From Microcoleus sp. FACHB-672 (GTDB taxonomy: Bacteria > Cyanobacteriota > Cyanobacteriia > Cyanobacteriales > Oscillatoriaceae), in assembly GCF_014695725.1 (NCBI RefSeq), contig NZ_JACJOU010000012.1:1-64000 (forward strand): a DNA stretch of 64,000 nt, in the 5' to 3' direction. The notes beneath the pieces are model-generated. The model made no database searches. It saw only the letters and a program-made list of their open reading frames with translations, and was not told the DNA's origin. Made by a program: the position numbers and the translations under genes. Positions 17,170 through 26,510 of this stretch are shown one piece after another. The first letter of the stretch is position 1; each line of letters opens with the position of its first letter.

Positions 17170-18927
17170 TTACGAAAAGTTATCACCGGCCTGTGTAAGA
17201 TACCGGCTGCCTTCTTGGGGACGGCCCCAGAGGATGCGCTCGTGCTTGTAAACCACCATACCAGGTTTGGCTCCCTTGGGCTTGTAGACGTGCTTGGGTT
17301 CGGTATAAACAACCGGCACCTGTTCGCTTTGCCGAGCGCGGCTGTAATAGGCGCTTAGATCCGCAGCAAACTGCAAATCCGCCTCCTCGGCGACAGATCC
17401 AGGCGGTAAACGCAGCAAGACGTGGCTGCCGGCAATCTCTTGAGTATGAAACCATACATCGTAATCACCGGCCAGACGAAAACTCAACTGGTCATTTTGC
17501 CGGTTGTTGCGCCCAATCAATAATTCAAACCCACTAGGACTTTGGTAGCGGTAAAAATTCGTTGCCGGTGTTTCGCTCTGAGTGCGGTGTTCTGGATCTT
17601 CTAGATATCCCTGGCTAATTAGCTCATCCCGAATTTCTTCCAAAGCTTGAAGATCCGCCGGTTCCCGGTAAGCATCCAGCCCGGAAAGCGCAGATTCCAC
17701 TTGTTCGAGATAGTCAATTTCAGCCTGCACCTCAGCTAATAAGGGTTCAACAGCCGCACGGGCGCGTTTAAGCTTTTGATTGCGGCGGTAGAGAGCCTGA
17801 GCATTTTGCACAGCATTTTTTTCCGGTTCCAGAGGAATCGAAGTCGGGTTGCCGGTTTCAAAGTCGGCAAGGATAATTTCCTTCATCCCCGGTTGCCACG
17901 CGTGTAGGTTGGCCATCATCAAGTCGGCTTGCTGCCGGTACTTGTCGGCTTCATCTGACTGTTGCAAGCGTTCCGAGAAAGTATTGGCTTTGAGCTGCAA
18001 TTTAGCCAGCAAGTTACTAAGTTTTTGACTCAGTTGATGGCGTAGCTGCTTGAATTCTTGTTGATTTAGTTTGCCGGTGTAATAGGTGTTGAGCAACTCA
18101 CTGACAGACGCAGGATCGCTCTTTCTCTCACTATCCACCCACCCCAATACCGAGTATCCCTCTCGTGTCCAGCACGGTTGAAACCGCTCTTGCTCCAAAG
18201 CTTGCAGCCATTCTTGCCACCTGTAGAACAATTGCTGCCAGTTGGACTCACTCAGACTGTCGGTAAGTTGAGCCGGTTCAAGACCGGCAGCTTCGACCAT
18301 TTCCCGCACGAAGGCCGAACTCAACCCCCGGTAGCTTTTCAGCATCTGACGCCCTAGTTGGCCGGGGATCAGCGTGATTCGTTCCTGCCAACGTTCTTGG
18401 GGTTCATTCTTGCTAGGTGCCGGATCAGTAAGCGCTGGCGGCATTTCGTAAGGCTGGCCCGTTTGGATGGGACGCACACTTGATTGGCGATCACTAACTT
18501 GATGGGCAGCAGTAACAATCAAGTTGTCCTGATTAGCTAAAATCACATTGCTGCGTTTGCCCATAATTTCGACATACAGGTGCCAGAGAATGGGATCACC
18601 AGGCCGGCGGGCAAATTGCAAGTCTAAAACGCGTTCCCAAGGTGCTACCTCAGTAATGGCCACCAGTGCTAAACCACCCAGTTGGTGCCGTAGCTGCTGA
18701 CTGAAAGTAAATGTATCGGGAGTGCGGGGAGGCGGATCGCCGGCACACAGGCGGGCGGCTTGGGGATGCCAAGAGATATCCACCCAGCCTCGCCGGTCAA
18801 TCGTTCGCAGCGACAGCGCCACCGTATGCCGGTCACGTTGATAAACCTGTTCCAGACGCGCCGGCAGCCAGCCGTGACGCAGTTCAGAACAAGCAGCCGT
18901 TAAAGTCGTAAAGTCAGCCGGTTGCAC
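17170..18927 (-). CDS. rqcH: Rqc2/RqcH-type NFACT protein
   Basis: The 585-residue protein has the NFACT arrangement. The N-terminal NFACT-N domain (about 1-220) contains RLEQVYQRDRHTVALSLRT and HLYVEIMGKRSNVIL. A long coiled-coil middle (about 270-430) has LNQQEFKQLRHQLSQKL and many charged helices. The C-terminal NFACT-R domain contains NFYRYQSPSGFELLIGRNNRQND, DVWFHTQEIAGSHVLLR and KHVYKPKGAKPGMV. RqcH binds stalled, obstructed 50S subunits and adds C-terminal Ala tails that mark nascent chains for degradation; older annotations call it fibronectin-binding protein. It is divergent from remA across about 200 bases. The length is typical. Confidence 0.93.
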   Translation of the reverse strand: MQPADFTTLTAACSELRHGWLPARLEQVYQRDRHTVALSLRTIDRRGWVDISWHPQAARLCAGDPPPRTPDTFTFSQQLRHQLGGLALVAITEVAPWERVLDLQFARRPGDPILWHLYVEIMGKRSNVILANQDNLIVTAAHQVSDRQSSVRPIQTGQPYEMPPALTDPAPSKNEPQERWQERITLIPGQLGRQMLKSYRGLSSAFVREMVEAAGLEPAQLTDSLSESNWQQLFYRWQEWLQALEQERFQPCWTREGYSVLGWVDSERKSDPASVSELLNTYYTGKLNQQEFKQLRHQLSQKLSNLLAKLQLKANTFSERLQQSDEADKYRQQADLMMANLHAWQPGMKEIILADFETGNPTSIPLEPEKNAVQNAQALYRRNQKLKRARAAVEPLLAEVQAEIDYLEQVESALSGLDAYREPADLQALEEIRDELISQGYLEDPEHRTQSETPATNFYRYQSPSGFELLIGRNNRQNDQLSFRLAGDYDVWFHTQEIAGSHVLLRLPPGSVAEEADLQFAADLSAYYSRARQSEQVPVVYTEPKHVYKPKGAKPGMVVYKHERILWGRPQEGSRYLTQAGDNFS

Positions 18928-19132
18928 AGCGAAAAGTCTTTCCAGTTAAAACATCGACAGATACTTCCATGCTGGCAGATTGATGTCAAAAGTTGATAAA
19001 AACCTGAAAAAAAGAGAAAAAAATCTAAAAACCCTGATTTTCCTTTGTTTTAGCCTTGTTAGTCAAGATTGTAATGGATACCATTAGAAATAAGGTTTTT
19101 GTAGGCTCATACGGCTAAGCCGTTAGTGCGTC

Positions 19133-19396
19133 ATGGACATTCAACTTATCAATATCGGTTTTGGTAACATCGTGTCTGCCAACCGAGTCGTTGCCATTGT
19201 CAGTCCTGAGTCTGCCCCGATTAAGCGGATCATTAGTGATGCGCGCGATAGGGGCCAGTTGATTGACGCTACTTACGGTCGTCGAACGCGGGCCGTGATT
19301 ATTACTGATTCCAGCCACGTTATCCTTTCGGCAATTCAGCCGGAAACCGTCGCCCATCGCTTTGTCATCAGTAAAGACGGTCAGAGCGTCAGTTAA
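19133..19396 (+). CDS. remA: RemA family DNA-binding regulator (DUF370)
   Basis: The 87-residue protein matches RemA over its whole length: [58 protein letters not shown] and [16 protein letters not shown]. The Arg-rich GRRTRA segment is part of the DNA-binding surface. In Bacillus RemA activates matrix and osmoprotection genes and forms octameric rings that wrap DNA; a role in cyanobacteria is inferred from homology. It is directly followed by gmk, the same order as in Firmicutes. Confidence 0.93.
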   Translation: MDIQLINIGFGNIVSANRVVAIVSPESAPIKRIISDARDRGQLIDATYGRRTRAVIITDSSHVILSAIQPETVAHRFVISKDGQSVS

Positions 19397-19570
19397 TTTT
19401 TTTCCACGATCTCTATTCCCGCTTGGATCGCCGGGTTTATTTGTGTCTAACCAGTGCACATCCTACCGCACATCTGGGAACCTTGTAACAATTCTATACA
19501 GAATTGGGTTCAGAACCTTTATAATCCCAGAGAAGATGTGGATAAGGATGTTTAAAGGGATAGCGGGTGT

Positions 19571-20128
19571 ATGCAAAGCGGGAAACTGATTGTGCTGACT
19601 GGGCCGAGTGGCGTGGGCAAAGGAACTTTGTTGCGCTCATTGCTAAAGCGTCATCCTGAACTGTATCTGTCGGTATCTGTGACCACTCGCGCCCCTCGCA
19701 AGGGCGAGATTAATGGCAAACATTATTATTTCATTGACCGGCACCAATTTGAGCAACTGGTCGCGGCGGGCGACTTGCTGGAGTGGGCTGAGTTTGCGGG
19801 TAATTATTACGGAACCTTGCGCCGGCAAGTAGAAACTCATCTGCAGCACGGTGAATGGGTGGTACTCGAAATTGAGCTAGAAGGGGCAAGACAAATCAGG
19901 CAGACATTTCCTCAAGCGCTGCAATTGTTTATTCTGCCGCCCTCAGTCGATACCTTAGAAACTCGCATTCGCCAGCGGGGACAAGATTCGGAAGAAGCGA
20001 TTGCAAGGCGTCTTAACCGCGCAGTTGACGAAATTGCCGCTGCCGATGAATTTGATATCAAGATTGTCAATGACGAGTTAGAAAAAACCTTAGAAAACAT
20101 TGAGGCAGCTTTGTTTGCAACCGTGTAA
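19571..20128 (+). CDS. gmk: Guanylate kinase
   Basis: The 185-residue protein has the P-loop GPSGVGKGTLLRSLL, the GMP-binding SVSVTTRAPRKGEINGKHYYFI, EWAEFAGNYYGT and a C-terminal region with RQRGQDSEEAIARRL. It phosphorylates GMP to GDP in purine nucleotide synthesis. The length is somewhat shorter than the usual ~205 residues but every motif is present. It lies 174 bases after remA on the same strand and may share its transcript. Confidence 0.96.
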   Translation: MQSGKLIVLTGPSGVGKGTLLRSLLKRHPELYLSVSVTTRAPRKGEINGKHYYFIDRHQFEQLVAAGDLLEWAEFAGNYYGTLRRQVETHLQHGEWVVLEIELEGARQIRQTFPQALQLFILPPSVDTLETRIRQRGQDSEEAIARRLNRAVDEIAAADEFDIKIVNDELEKTLENIEAALFATV

Positions 20129-20173
20129 GTATTTGGACATAAAAGTTGTCCTCATCAACCCCCACCTGTTGCC

Positions 20174-20193
20174 GTCCCCCAAGCTTGGGGGAC
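20174..20193 (+). terminator. Perfect GC-rich palindrome after gmk
   Basis: GTCCCCCAAGCTTGGGGGAC is a perfect 20-base palindrome located 45 bases after the gmk stop. It could form a stable stem and stop or stabilise the gmk transcript. The following T-tract is weak, so it is only a candidate terminator. Confidence 0.45.
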
Positions 20194-20742
20194 TACAGGG
20201 GGTTTATTTAATTACGGTTATCTACTTATAACTTCGGGCTAATGTTTTCCCTAAAAGAGGATGAAATGAGTTAAGAAAAGTATGTTTAGGCAATTAAAAT
20301 ATTGCTTAACTTTTTTGTCGCATGATGATATTTGCATCAAAGATTTATGCTATTAATGGCAAATTTTTAGTTTCTCATAGCAAAACAATGACCTGAGCTG
20401 TCTTTATATGAATTACAAAATAAAGCATTACGGGGCACTATGCACGCACTTTTTTTTTGATGTACGGTATGCCCGCCGTCACATTATGTATCGCAGAAAC
20501 TCGAAATTAAAGAATATTAGTTTAGCTAAGGAAATTGTATAAATAAGCCATATTTCTTTTGTAAATTAGGTAGCACATTTGGCTGTCTACATTCAGCTAC
20601 TGACGATCAGCTATCGCTCAAAATAGCTAAAATGGAAGAAATTGGTGCAGCCCTTGCCTTGCCGCTAAGCTTAAGAATGGATGCAACCATTTTTTAACTT
20701 AAGCATTTTCAAATAGGTTATATGGTCAATTATAGTAATGTT

Positions 20743-20787
20743 AAAAGGATGTAAAGACACCGCACTGTATTGTCTTTACATCCTTTT
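20743..20787 (-). terminator. Terminator of the 989-residue exoprotein gene
   Basis: AAAAGGATGTAAAGACA at 20743-20759 pairs perfectly with TGTCTTTACATCCTTTT at 20771-20787, a 17-pair stem with an 11-base loop. It lies 36 bases beyond the minus-strand stop at 20823. Read on the minus strand it ends in TTTT. Confidence 0.75.
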
Positions 20788-20822
20788 GTACGCAACTGAA
20801 AATCACTGTAGATACATTTGCC

Positions 20823-23792
20823 CTAGGTTCGGCCAAACGCAATGAAGTTTGGGTATCCCTGATGATATTGATAAAAAACAGCAAGTTGGTTCTTCGTCAT
20901 GGCGAAGGCCCCGCCCTCATGCATCGGATCTGCAACAATGTAGTTTCCATCCGATGTTTTGCCTAGAATTGCATTCCAGTGATTGGTAGAGCCACTACCC
21001 ACTCTGTTCGGAAACTGTTGACGCCACGCATCAGTTAGCTGTCCATAAGATATAACAGGCTTCCCTGTAGCGAGGCTCCGATCAAGATTATCCCATCCAG
21101 TTAATTGTTCAGGAATACCCCCTGAGTTTCGGATGCCGTTTTTAATGTGATCAAAAGAACTGACTACTTGATCTTGATCCAGCACGTTCACGCCTTCTCT
21201 GACACCGTTAGAGTAGCCAAACATCAGAGAGCGTGCATGGTCAATACTGGTTTCAATGCTGATATTAGCCTGCTCAAAACCGAACATTTTGCGGATCATA
21301 GCTAAGCTAGCAGGGCCACAATTTGCACTGCCACCTGGCCCATTAGGATTATACGTTGGGTTCCAGTATTGAAGTTTAAAGAAGTTGTTCGCTTGTTGTG
21401 CGCTACTTGGCAAGCTGTTGGTCTTCTCCCAAGAGAGGTCTAAGTAAGCATCACCGGCTCCTTCATACTGGTGGAAATGCAAATCGTATCGACCGGCTGG
21501 CAACCGGGCTGTGATTTCCTGGTGTGCCCCGTAAGCTTGTGTCCACTGATTGGCTGATGTAACGTTAAACCACTGGCCTGTTCCTTGATTCTTTGCAAGA
21601 ATTTCGAACCCATCATCGCCTCTGACTCGGAACTTATAGGGACTGCCATCAAAATCTGCCCAGGTGTAAGCTCGCATCGCAAAGAAGTCGTGCGGTAAGC
21701 GATTGCCATCATTATTAGGGGCATTAGAACCCCAGTTGACATTAATTCCTTTCTTGCCATCACTACGAGTATTAGAACCGAGATTAATTGTGCCAATTGC
21801 ATTGGGATTATTTATATCTCCTTGCCAGAAATTCGTAGGAGGTGCACTTCCTTGACTGGTATTCCAAGAGTAGACTGTTGCCTTCCACTGACTCGATTCG
21901 CTGACTATATCTTGGAACTTAGTTGCAGGGATAATGTTGAAGTTTAAAGCTGCTGCGCCACCACGCTCGTGGTATTCAACTGTAATTGGTAAAGTCTCCC
22001 CATTTGAGCGGAAATAGCCTGAATTAGTAGCAAAGGGCTGATCGACCCATTTATCAATGACGCTTTGATTGCCGATCCGCACTCGGATACCATCATCAGC
22101 TTGAGTTTTAATTTGATACAGACCAGGCGCTAAATAACGCTGAGTTGTGATTCGAGCGGAAAAGTTGTCGGCAGGAGTATTGCTAGGAGCGCCACTGCCC
22201 CAGTTGCGAGCAAAACTTTGACTGCCATCCCCCAAGTTCTCCCTAAAAACAGGGCTACCACTTAAGCTGAGGTTATTGAAATATTCAGCCTTCCAGTGAT
22301 TTGTAGGGATCTGCAATGACACGTTCAGATTGTAGTTGGTAACGGCACTACCATTAGGCAAAACTCGAAGATAGTAAGTGCCTGCATTTAAATTGGTGAT
22401 GATAGATTCAGCAGTGATGCCGGTGTTGGTAGAACTCCGAATCAGGCTGCCACTGCTGTTGAGTAGCTGCACATTTGCATCTGCCTGCAAGCCATTTAAG
22501 GACAAGTTGACTTGGCGGGTATCATTTAAAGAGATTCGGTAGTAATCGTTAAGGTCAGTACCCCCGATAGACGCCCCCGATATTCCTGTCGAGAAGACCC
22601 CATTCATGTCAACACCACCAGAAAAGTTCTGAGCTGTATTCAGAGTGTCATTCCCATCACTCGGTGGTGTCGCTCTCAAACTCAAGTTATAATTAGTGTT
22701 GGCACTGCCATAGGGAAAAACCCGCACATAGTAGGTGCCGGCATTTAAGCTACTACTAATTGACTCGGTGGTAGTTCCACCGGCGGCTGACGCCTGTATT
22801 ACATTGCCATAGATGTTAAGTAAGTGCACATCCGCATCGGCGCTTAACCCATTAACCGTAAGGTTAAAATTGCTGGTGTTATTGATGTTGAATTTGTAGT
22901 AATCGTTGGTGTCTGTTGTGCCTACCCAATCACTATAGGTTTGAGTGCTGCTGAGAGTGCCAATGTTACGAGCGAGGCTAAGGCTATTGTCCTGCTCTAT
23001 CTGAATTTCTGTCCCATCTAAGGTGATAATTGCCGTATCATCTTCAGCCTTTAACGCTAAAAGTCCCGACGCATCTAACTTCTCGCCTTGAACAACTGCT
23101 GCAAAAATCTCACCCTCATCACCGGCAGCATCTTTGGCATTGATCCGTGAATCGATGTAATGCCCAATCTCTTCAAGTACCACACTTGTAACTGCTTCTG
23201 GATTGACAGCGTTTTGGGCGATAAACTCACTCGATAAATAAATTGTGTTCGTCACACTGGCAAATGCCCCATTCGCCCCATTAATCTCGCTACTGGAGAG
23301 AATAACGGTTGCCGTGATTGCATTACCTTGAGCCAGCTCTTGAAATAATTCTTTTGCTTCTTCGGCATCCCAATTTGTACCAAAAGCAAGATTCATTTTG
23401 GTATTGAAATCTGGGTCACTTGCTAAAGCCTGGATGTGGTTAGAAGCGCTGGTAAAAGCTTGCTCTAGGGCCGGAGAAAGAGCTTTCCCTGTCAATGAAT
23501 CAACTGATAATGTTTCAGGTTTACTGATAGAGTTGCTGTCTAACGACGTGAGAAATGCACTGTCATTAGGTAGTAACTTGTCAGACGGAAAAAAGCATTC
23601 ATCTGAACCTAGCCACGGAGTTTCCCAATCAATTTTCTTAGAAGATGCTCCCCCACTCAGAAAATTTTGAATGGCTGATTCGGGCGTGATTAGATCGCTA
23701 GACTGGGCGTTGTTACTCCCGACATTGAAGGAAGCGTTAGCAGATACTTCCTCTCGATTGCTCGCGTACGGATTCAAGTAATCTTCAAACAT
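20823..23792 (-). CDS. Large multidomain protein: EEIGH domain, two PPC domains, two PA14 domains, C39-like peptidase
   Basis: The 989-residue protein reads as a mosaic. About 100-245 is a domain with TSVVLEEIGHYIDSRI, seen in cyanobacterial exoproteins; it resembles a zinc-protease helix but has Glu where the first His is expected. Two PPC domains follow (about 268-372 and 380-495), both with the LNAGTYYVRV/LRV block. Two PA14 domains follow (about 500-640 and 645-790), with QADDGIRVRI and VRGDDGFEIL. The end (about 805-989) looks like a C39-type cysteine peptidase: NCGPASLAMIRKMFG holds the Cys (about 824), STNHWNAILG the His (about 939), and VADPM the Asp (about 951). No Sec signal peptide is visible, so export is inferred. 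It is monocistronic with its own terminator. Confidence 0.8.
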   Translation of the reverse strand: MFEDYLNPYASNREEVSANASFNVGSNNAQSSDLITPESAIQNFLSGGASSKKIDWETPWLGSDECFFPSDKLLPNDSAFLTSLDSNSISKPETLSVDSLTGKALSPALEQAFTSASNHIQALASDPDFNTKMNLAFGTNWDAEEAKELFQELAQGNAITATVILSSSEINGANGAFASVTNTIYLSSEFIAQNAVNPEAVTSVVLEEIGHYIDSRINAKDAAGDEGEIFAAVVQGEKLDASGLLALKAEDDTAIITLDGTEIQIEQDNSLSLARNIGTLSSTQTYSDWVGTTDTNDYYKFNINNTSNFNLTVNGLSADADVHLLNIYGNVIQASAAGGTTTESISSSLNAGTYYVRVFPYGSANTNYNLSLRATPPSDGNDTLNTAQNFSGGVDMNGVFSTGISGASIGGTDLNDYYRISLNDTRQVNLSLNGLQADANVQLLNSSGSLIRSSTNTGITAESIITNLNAGTYYLRVLPNGSAVTNYNLNVSLQIPTNHWKAEYFNNLSLSGSPVFRENLGDGSQSFARNWGSGAPSNTPADNFSARITTQRYLAPGLYQIKTQADDGIRVRIGNQSVIDKWVDQPFATNSGYFRSNGETLPITVEYHERGGAAALNFNIIPATKFQDIVSESSQWKATVYSWNTSQGSAPPTNFWQGDINNPNAIGTINLGSNTRSDGKKGINVNWGSNAPNNDGNRLPHDFFAMRAYTWADFDGSPYKFRVRGDDGFEILAKNQGTGQWFNVTSANQWTQAYGAHQEITARLPAGRYDLHFHQYEGAGDAYLDLSWEKTNSLPSSAQQANNFFKLQYWNPTYNPNGPGGSANCGPASLAMIRKMFGFEQANISIETSIDHARSLMFGYSNGVREGVNVLDQDQVVSSFDHIKNGIRNSGGIPEQLTGWDNLDRSLATGKPVISYGQLTDAWRQQFPNRVGSGSTNHWNAILGKTSDGNYIVADPMHEGGAFAMTKNQLAVFYQYHQGYPNFIAFGRT

Positions 23793-24169
23793 GGCGATGT
23801 ATTTATTTGTCTCAAGAACTTAACTACTGAAACGATTTAAATGCTGATTTCGGTAGATGTTATTTTTCAAGTCGTTTGATAATAAATTAAGAGATGGTGA
23901 GTAAAATATACTTCCGTACATTTACTGAATACTTTGTATAGTCGCAAAATCTTTATAAAAGCGTTTAAATAATTAAAGATATTGTAAAGGTGAGGAAAAA
24001 AGCTCCTTTTGTGGTTTGTAAAGCCTTTTATGCTATGTAGCAACTTGGTATATTTTCGAGATCGCTTTCACCGACGCCAGAAGTTCAATCGGCTAATACC
24101 GGCATCTAATAGCTTCCAAATCGCAAAAACAGTTGCTAGCTTTGAAAAATATATGATTGAGAGAATCTG
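23793..24169. other. Intergenic region upstream of the exoprotein gene
   Basis: This AT-rich stretch of 377 bases should contain the promoter of the minus-strand gene ending its 5' side at 23792. No gene, repeat or recognisable site is seen. It borders the outer insertion-sequence remnant at 24170. Confidence 0.35.
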
Positions 24170-24254
24170 AGAGCTGATTTATAAAGGAAAGCTAAAGGAC
24201 TGCTAGAGTAAGTTTGAGAAAATTTTAGGCTAGATACAGTTAAACAGTGGCATT

Positions 24255-24581
24255 GCTAATGAATCGATTACCTGAAATCGCTAATCGTCTACGAAAACCA
24301 TATCAAGCGTGACCTCAGTGATGGGGAGTGGGAAATATTGAAGCCGCTGTTGCCTAAACCGAAAGGCTTTGGACATCAGCGTGGAAGTTGATTTCAGAGA
24401 AATTCTCAATGGCATATTCTACGTGCACCGAACGGGATGCCAATGGGAAATGATGCCCCACGATTTGCCTCCGTACAGCACAGTGTACAACTACTTCCAG
24501 AAGTGGCAGCGCAAAGGGAGCTGGCAAGTTATTCACGACCAAGTTCGCCAGCAAATGCGAACAGAATTAGGTAGAGACGAA
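24255..24581 (+). pseudogene. IS5-family transposase, N-terminal remnant (outer element)
   Basis: One frame encodes DLSDGEWEILKPLLPKPKGFG. After a frameshift near 24385 another encodes VDFREILNGIFYVHRTGCQW, MMPHDLPPYSTVYNYFQKW and SWQVIHDQVRQQMRTELGRDEQ. These are the N-terminal (DUF4096-like) domain of IS5-type transposases, which precedes the first DDE residue. Homology stops where the nested element begins at about 24582. The exact start cannot be set because of further frame damage before 24310. Confidence 0.7.
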
Positions 24582-25509
24582 CAATAGACCTCTTGCGGAA
24601 TTCAAAGAAATGAGTTAAATCAGAAAAGTAATTGAGTCATAACTAGACAGCGCTCAATGAGATATAAACAAGCTTTGCAAGCTTCACCATCTGACTTTAA
24701 ACGGATGTATGGGGTAAGGAGAGAAACATTCTGGCATATAGTCCAAGTCGTACAGGCTGCTAAGCAAGAAAGTCGCGGTCGTTATGCCAAACTCTCAATA
24801 CCCGACCAAATATTGTTGACATTACAGTAAGGCGCGAAAGTACAGAACCCTATTTCATATTGGCGGGGATTGGGGAATTCACGAATCAACAGCACAACGC
24901 ACAGTTAAGAGAATTGAAGAGATGTTAATTAAATCCCAGAAATTTAGCCTGCCGAGTCAAAGAGAACTCGGCAAGCCAACAACCGAGATGGAAGTCGTGG
25001 TGATGGATGTATCCGAAACAGAGATTGAGCGTCCTAAAAAAACAGAAACAGTATTACAGTGGCAAGCAACAGTGTCATAGGCTGAAGATGCAACTGCTAA
25101 TTAATCAAATCACTCAAGAAATAATTTGTGTAGCCATAGACAAAGGAAGAAAGCATGACTTCCGAATATATAAATAAAGAAAGTCAAATTCAAATTTCCC
25201 AAGAGATAGAGATAATCGCTGACAAAGGATATCAAGGACTTAATCGCTATCACGCTAAAAGTCGAATGACCTATAAAAAGCCTAAAAAAGGTCAGTCAAC
25301 TGAAGAACAAAAGCAAGAGAATAGAAATCATGCTAGGGTCAGAATAAAAGTTGAGCATGTGATTCGATTTTAAAAAATCTTTAGGATATTGTCTAGTCGA
25401 TATCGGAATCGCCGTCAACGGTTTGGGCTGCGAGCCAACCTGATTGCTGGAGTTTACAACTATGAACTCAAAATGGCTAGACAGTCTTCATTCCGCAAGA
25501 GGTCTATTG
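24582..25509 (+). mobile_element. Nested 928-base IS5-type element
   Basis: The left terminal repeat CAATAGACCTCTTGCGGAAT at 24582-24601 is repeated exactly in inverse orientation at 25490-25509. The two ends enclose one transposase gene of IS5 type. The size is normal for such elements. It interrupts the outer transposase directly after GRDEQ. The repeats may extend two bases outward on both sides (AA/TT), so the exact boundary and target duplication are uncertain. The perfect ends with a decayed gene suggest a copy that lost function after insertion. Confidence 0.8.
24657..25509 (+). pseudogene. IS5-family transposase of the nested element, frameshifted
   Basis: From the ATG at 24657 the product starts MRYKQALQASPSDFKRMYGV and continues PDQILLTLQ before a stop at 24829-24831 caused by a local insertion. 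Other frames continue with YRTLFHIGGDWGIHESTAQR and MEVVVMDVSETEIERPKK, where the first catalytic Asp lies in VMDVSE. Then come ADKGYQGLNRYHA with the second Asp, RIKVEHVIRF with the catalytic Glu, and ILSSRYRNRRQRFGLRANLIAGVYN. At least two frameshifts and an in-frame TAA after VIRF are needed to join them. It is an inactive copy of a common cyanobacterial IS5 subgroup. Confidence 0.8.
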
Positions 25510-25828
25510 TTAAGCCCGCTAAGTCCAAGAATCTTTGTAACTTTCTGCGCCGGCCTTCACAAGTTATTCACAGTGGAAAGACTCTCGCTATCGTTTCTAA
25601 TCTGACTTCTTTTTCGGCTTGAATGATGTTGATTAGTATTAACAACATCAGGAACTGGGCGCGGCCCAGTTGCTTCTCGAGATGCTCGTGATAAAATTGC
25701 ATTAGTATTTTTTTGATTTTTGGGTTTGCTTGTCACTATAGCTGACCCATCTTTTTTTTGTTGACCTAGCTCTTATCCTTTCTCTGCCAAGGTTTCAGCT
25801 TTCTTGTTACCCCCCCCAAAATTCAGAG

Positions 25829-25891
25829 ATCAGCGAAGCGATGATTTATGGTTCTTTAATTCGTCTGATGCTCAGGCAATTAGCTGCTTAA
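25829..25891 (+). pseudogene. C-terminal remnant of the outer IS5-family transposase
   Basis: The frame ISEAMIYGSLIRLMLRQLAA followed by TAA matches the usual C-terminus of IS5-type transposases (xEAMIYxxxIRLMLRRLA). It ends 6 bases before the right 17-base inverted repeat. The 320 bases between the nested element and this fragment do not show the central DDE domain, implying deletion or heavy decay. Confidence 0.6.
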
Positions 25892-26181
25892 GATTTACTT
25901 TATAAATCAGCTCTTAGCTGCTAATTCGACCTCAGGAATCAACCCATCAATTAGAAAACGACTTTTCAGGGGAAAATTTCAGTTTGCTAGATGTTGAGGT
26001 GACTTAGCAAACTCAAAAAAATTATTAAAAATAGAAATATTCTTGGCAATGTTTCCTGGCTCTGAGCTAAATAATTAGCAAGCAAGCTGTACCTTACTTA
26101 TAGCACAGCTTGCTTGCCAATTATTTATGCTCAAATTAAATGCAGTGCTGTTAAAACGTAACCCTCAATTTTGCGACTAGC

Positions 26182-26397
26182 TTAAGCCACTTCCGCTACT
26201 TTGATCTCTGCCAATTCTTTCTTGGCAGGAGTCGCGCTACAGATCAAGCGCTCTAGTTGCTGTACTCGCTGATTCCGCTGGGCAACCATTGAAGAGAGAT
26301 CCGGCATTTCTTGCCAGCAGTGAGAGCAAAACCAGTAAACGCCATTATTACGAGCGTGGCGGAGTAGTTGGTTAGAGCAGCAAGGACAAGCGTTCAT
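26182..26397 (-). CDS. Small zinc-ribbon protein
   Basis: The 71-residue protein starts MNACPCCSNQLLRHARNNGVYWFCSHCWQEMP. CPCC and CSHC are spaced as a zinc ribbon, followed by a helical, basic-to-acidic tail (QRNQRVQQLERLICSA and PAKKELAEIKVAEVA). Similar short proteins are widespread in cyanobacteria, with unknown role. It lies close to a small membrane protein on the same strand but 113 bases apart. No further function can be given. Confidence 0.7.
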   Translation of the reverse strand: MNACPCCSNQLLRHARNNGVYWFCSHCWQEMPDLSSMVAQRNQRVQQLERLICSATPAKKELAEIKVAEVA

Positions 26398-26510
26398 AAT
26401 ATTTTAAACCAGTTTAGAAATCGAGCAATGATTGAGTCAAAAATTAACTGAGTGCTGTACTTAACCCTAAAAGCTCTGAAAAGTGACATCTGTTTTAGGG
26501 AAAGTCTTTT

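Larger units (their letters stand above)
20129..20822. other. Intergenic region between gmk and the C39/PA14 gene
   Basis: This 694-base AT-rich stretch has no convincing gene. Besides the two hairpins listed separately it holds GCTTAAG at 20669-20675 with CTTAAGC at 20698-20704, a further short inverted repeat. Otherwise nothing is recognised. Confidence 0.4.
24170..25914 (+). mobile_element. Outer IS5-type element remnant bounded by 17-base inverted repeats
   Basis: AGAGCTGATTTATAAAG at 24170-24186 is matched exactly in inverted orientation by CTTTATAAATCAGCTCT at 25898-25914. Just inside the left repeat lies an IS5-type transposase N-terminus. Just inside the right repeat a transposase C-terminus (EAMIYGSLIRLMLRQLAA) ends at 25891, 6 bases before the repeat. 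Removing the nested 928-base element leaves about 817 bases, the size of a compact IS5-group element. Most of the middle of the transposase is unrecognisable or missing, so this copy is dead. Confidence 0.7.

Noticed and set aside
20835-23792. Classical HExxH zinc protease in the exoprotein.
   Set aside because: The visible motif is EEIGH, lacking the first His, so metalloprotease activity is not claimed.
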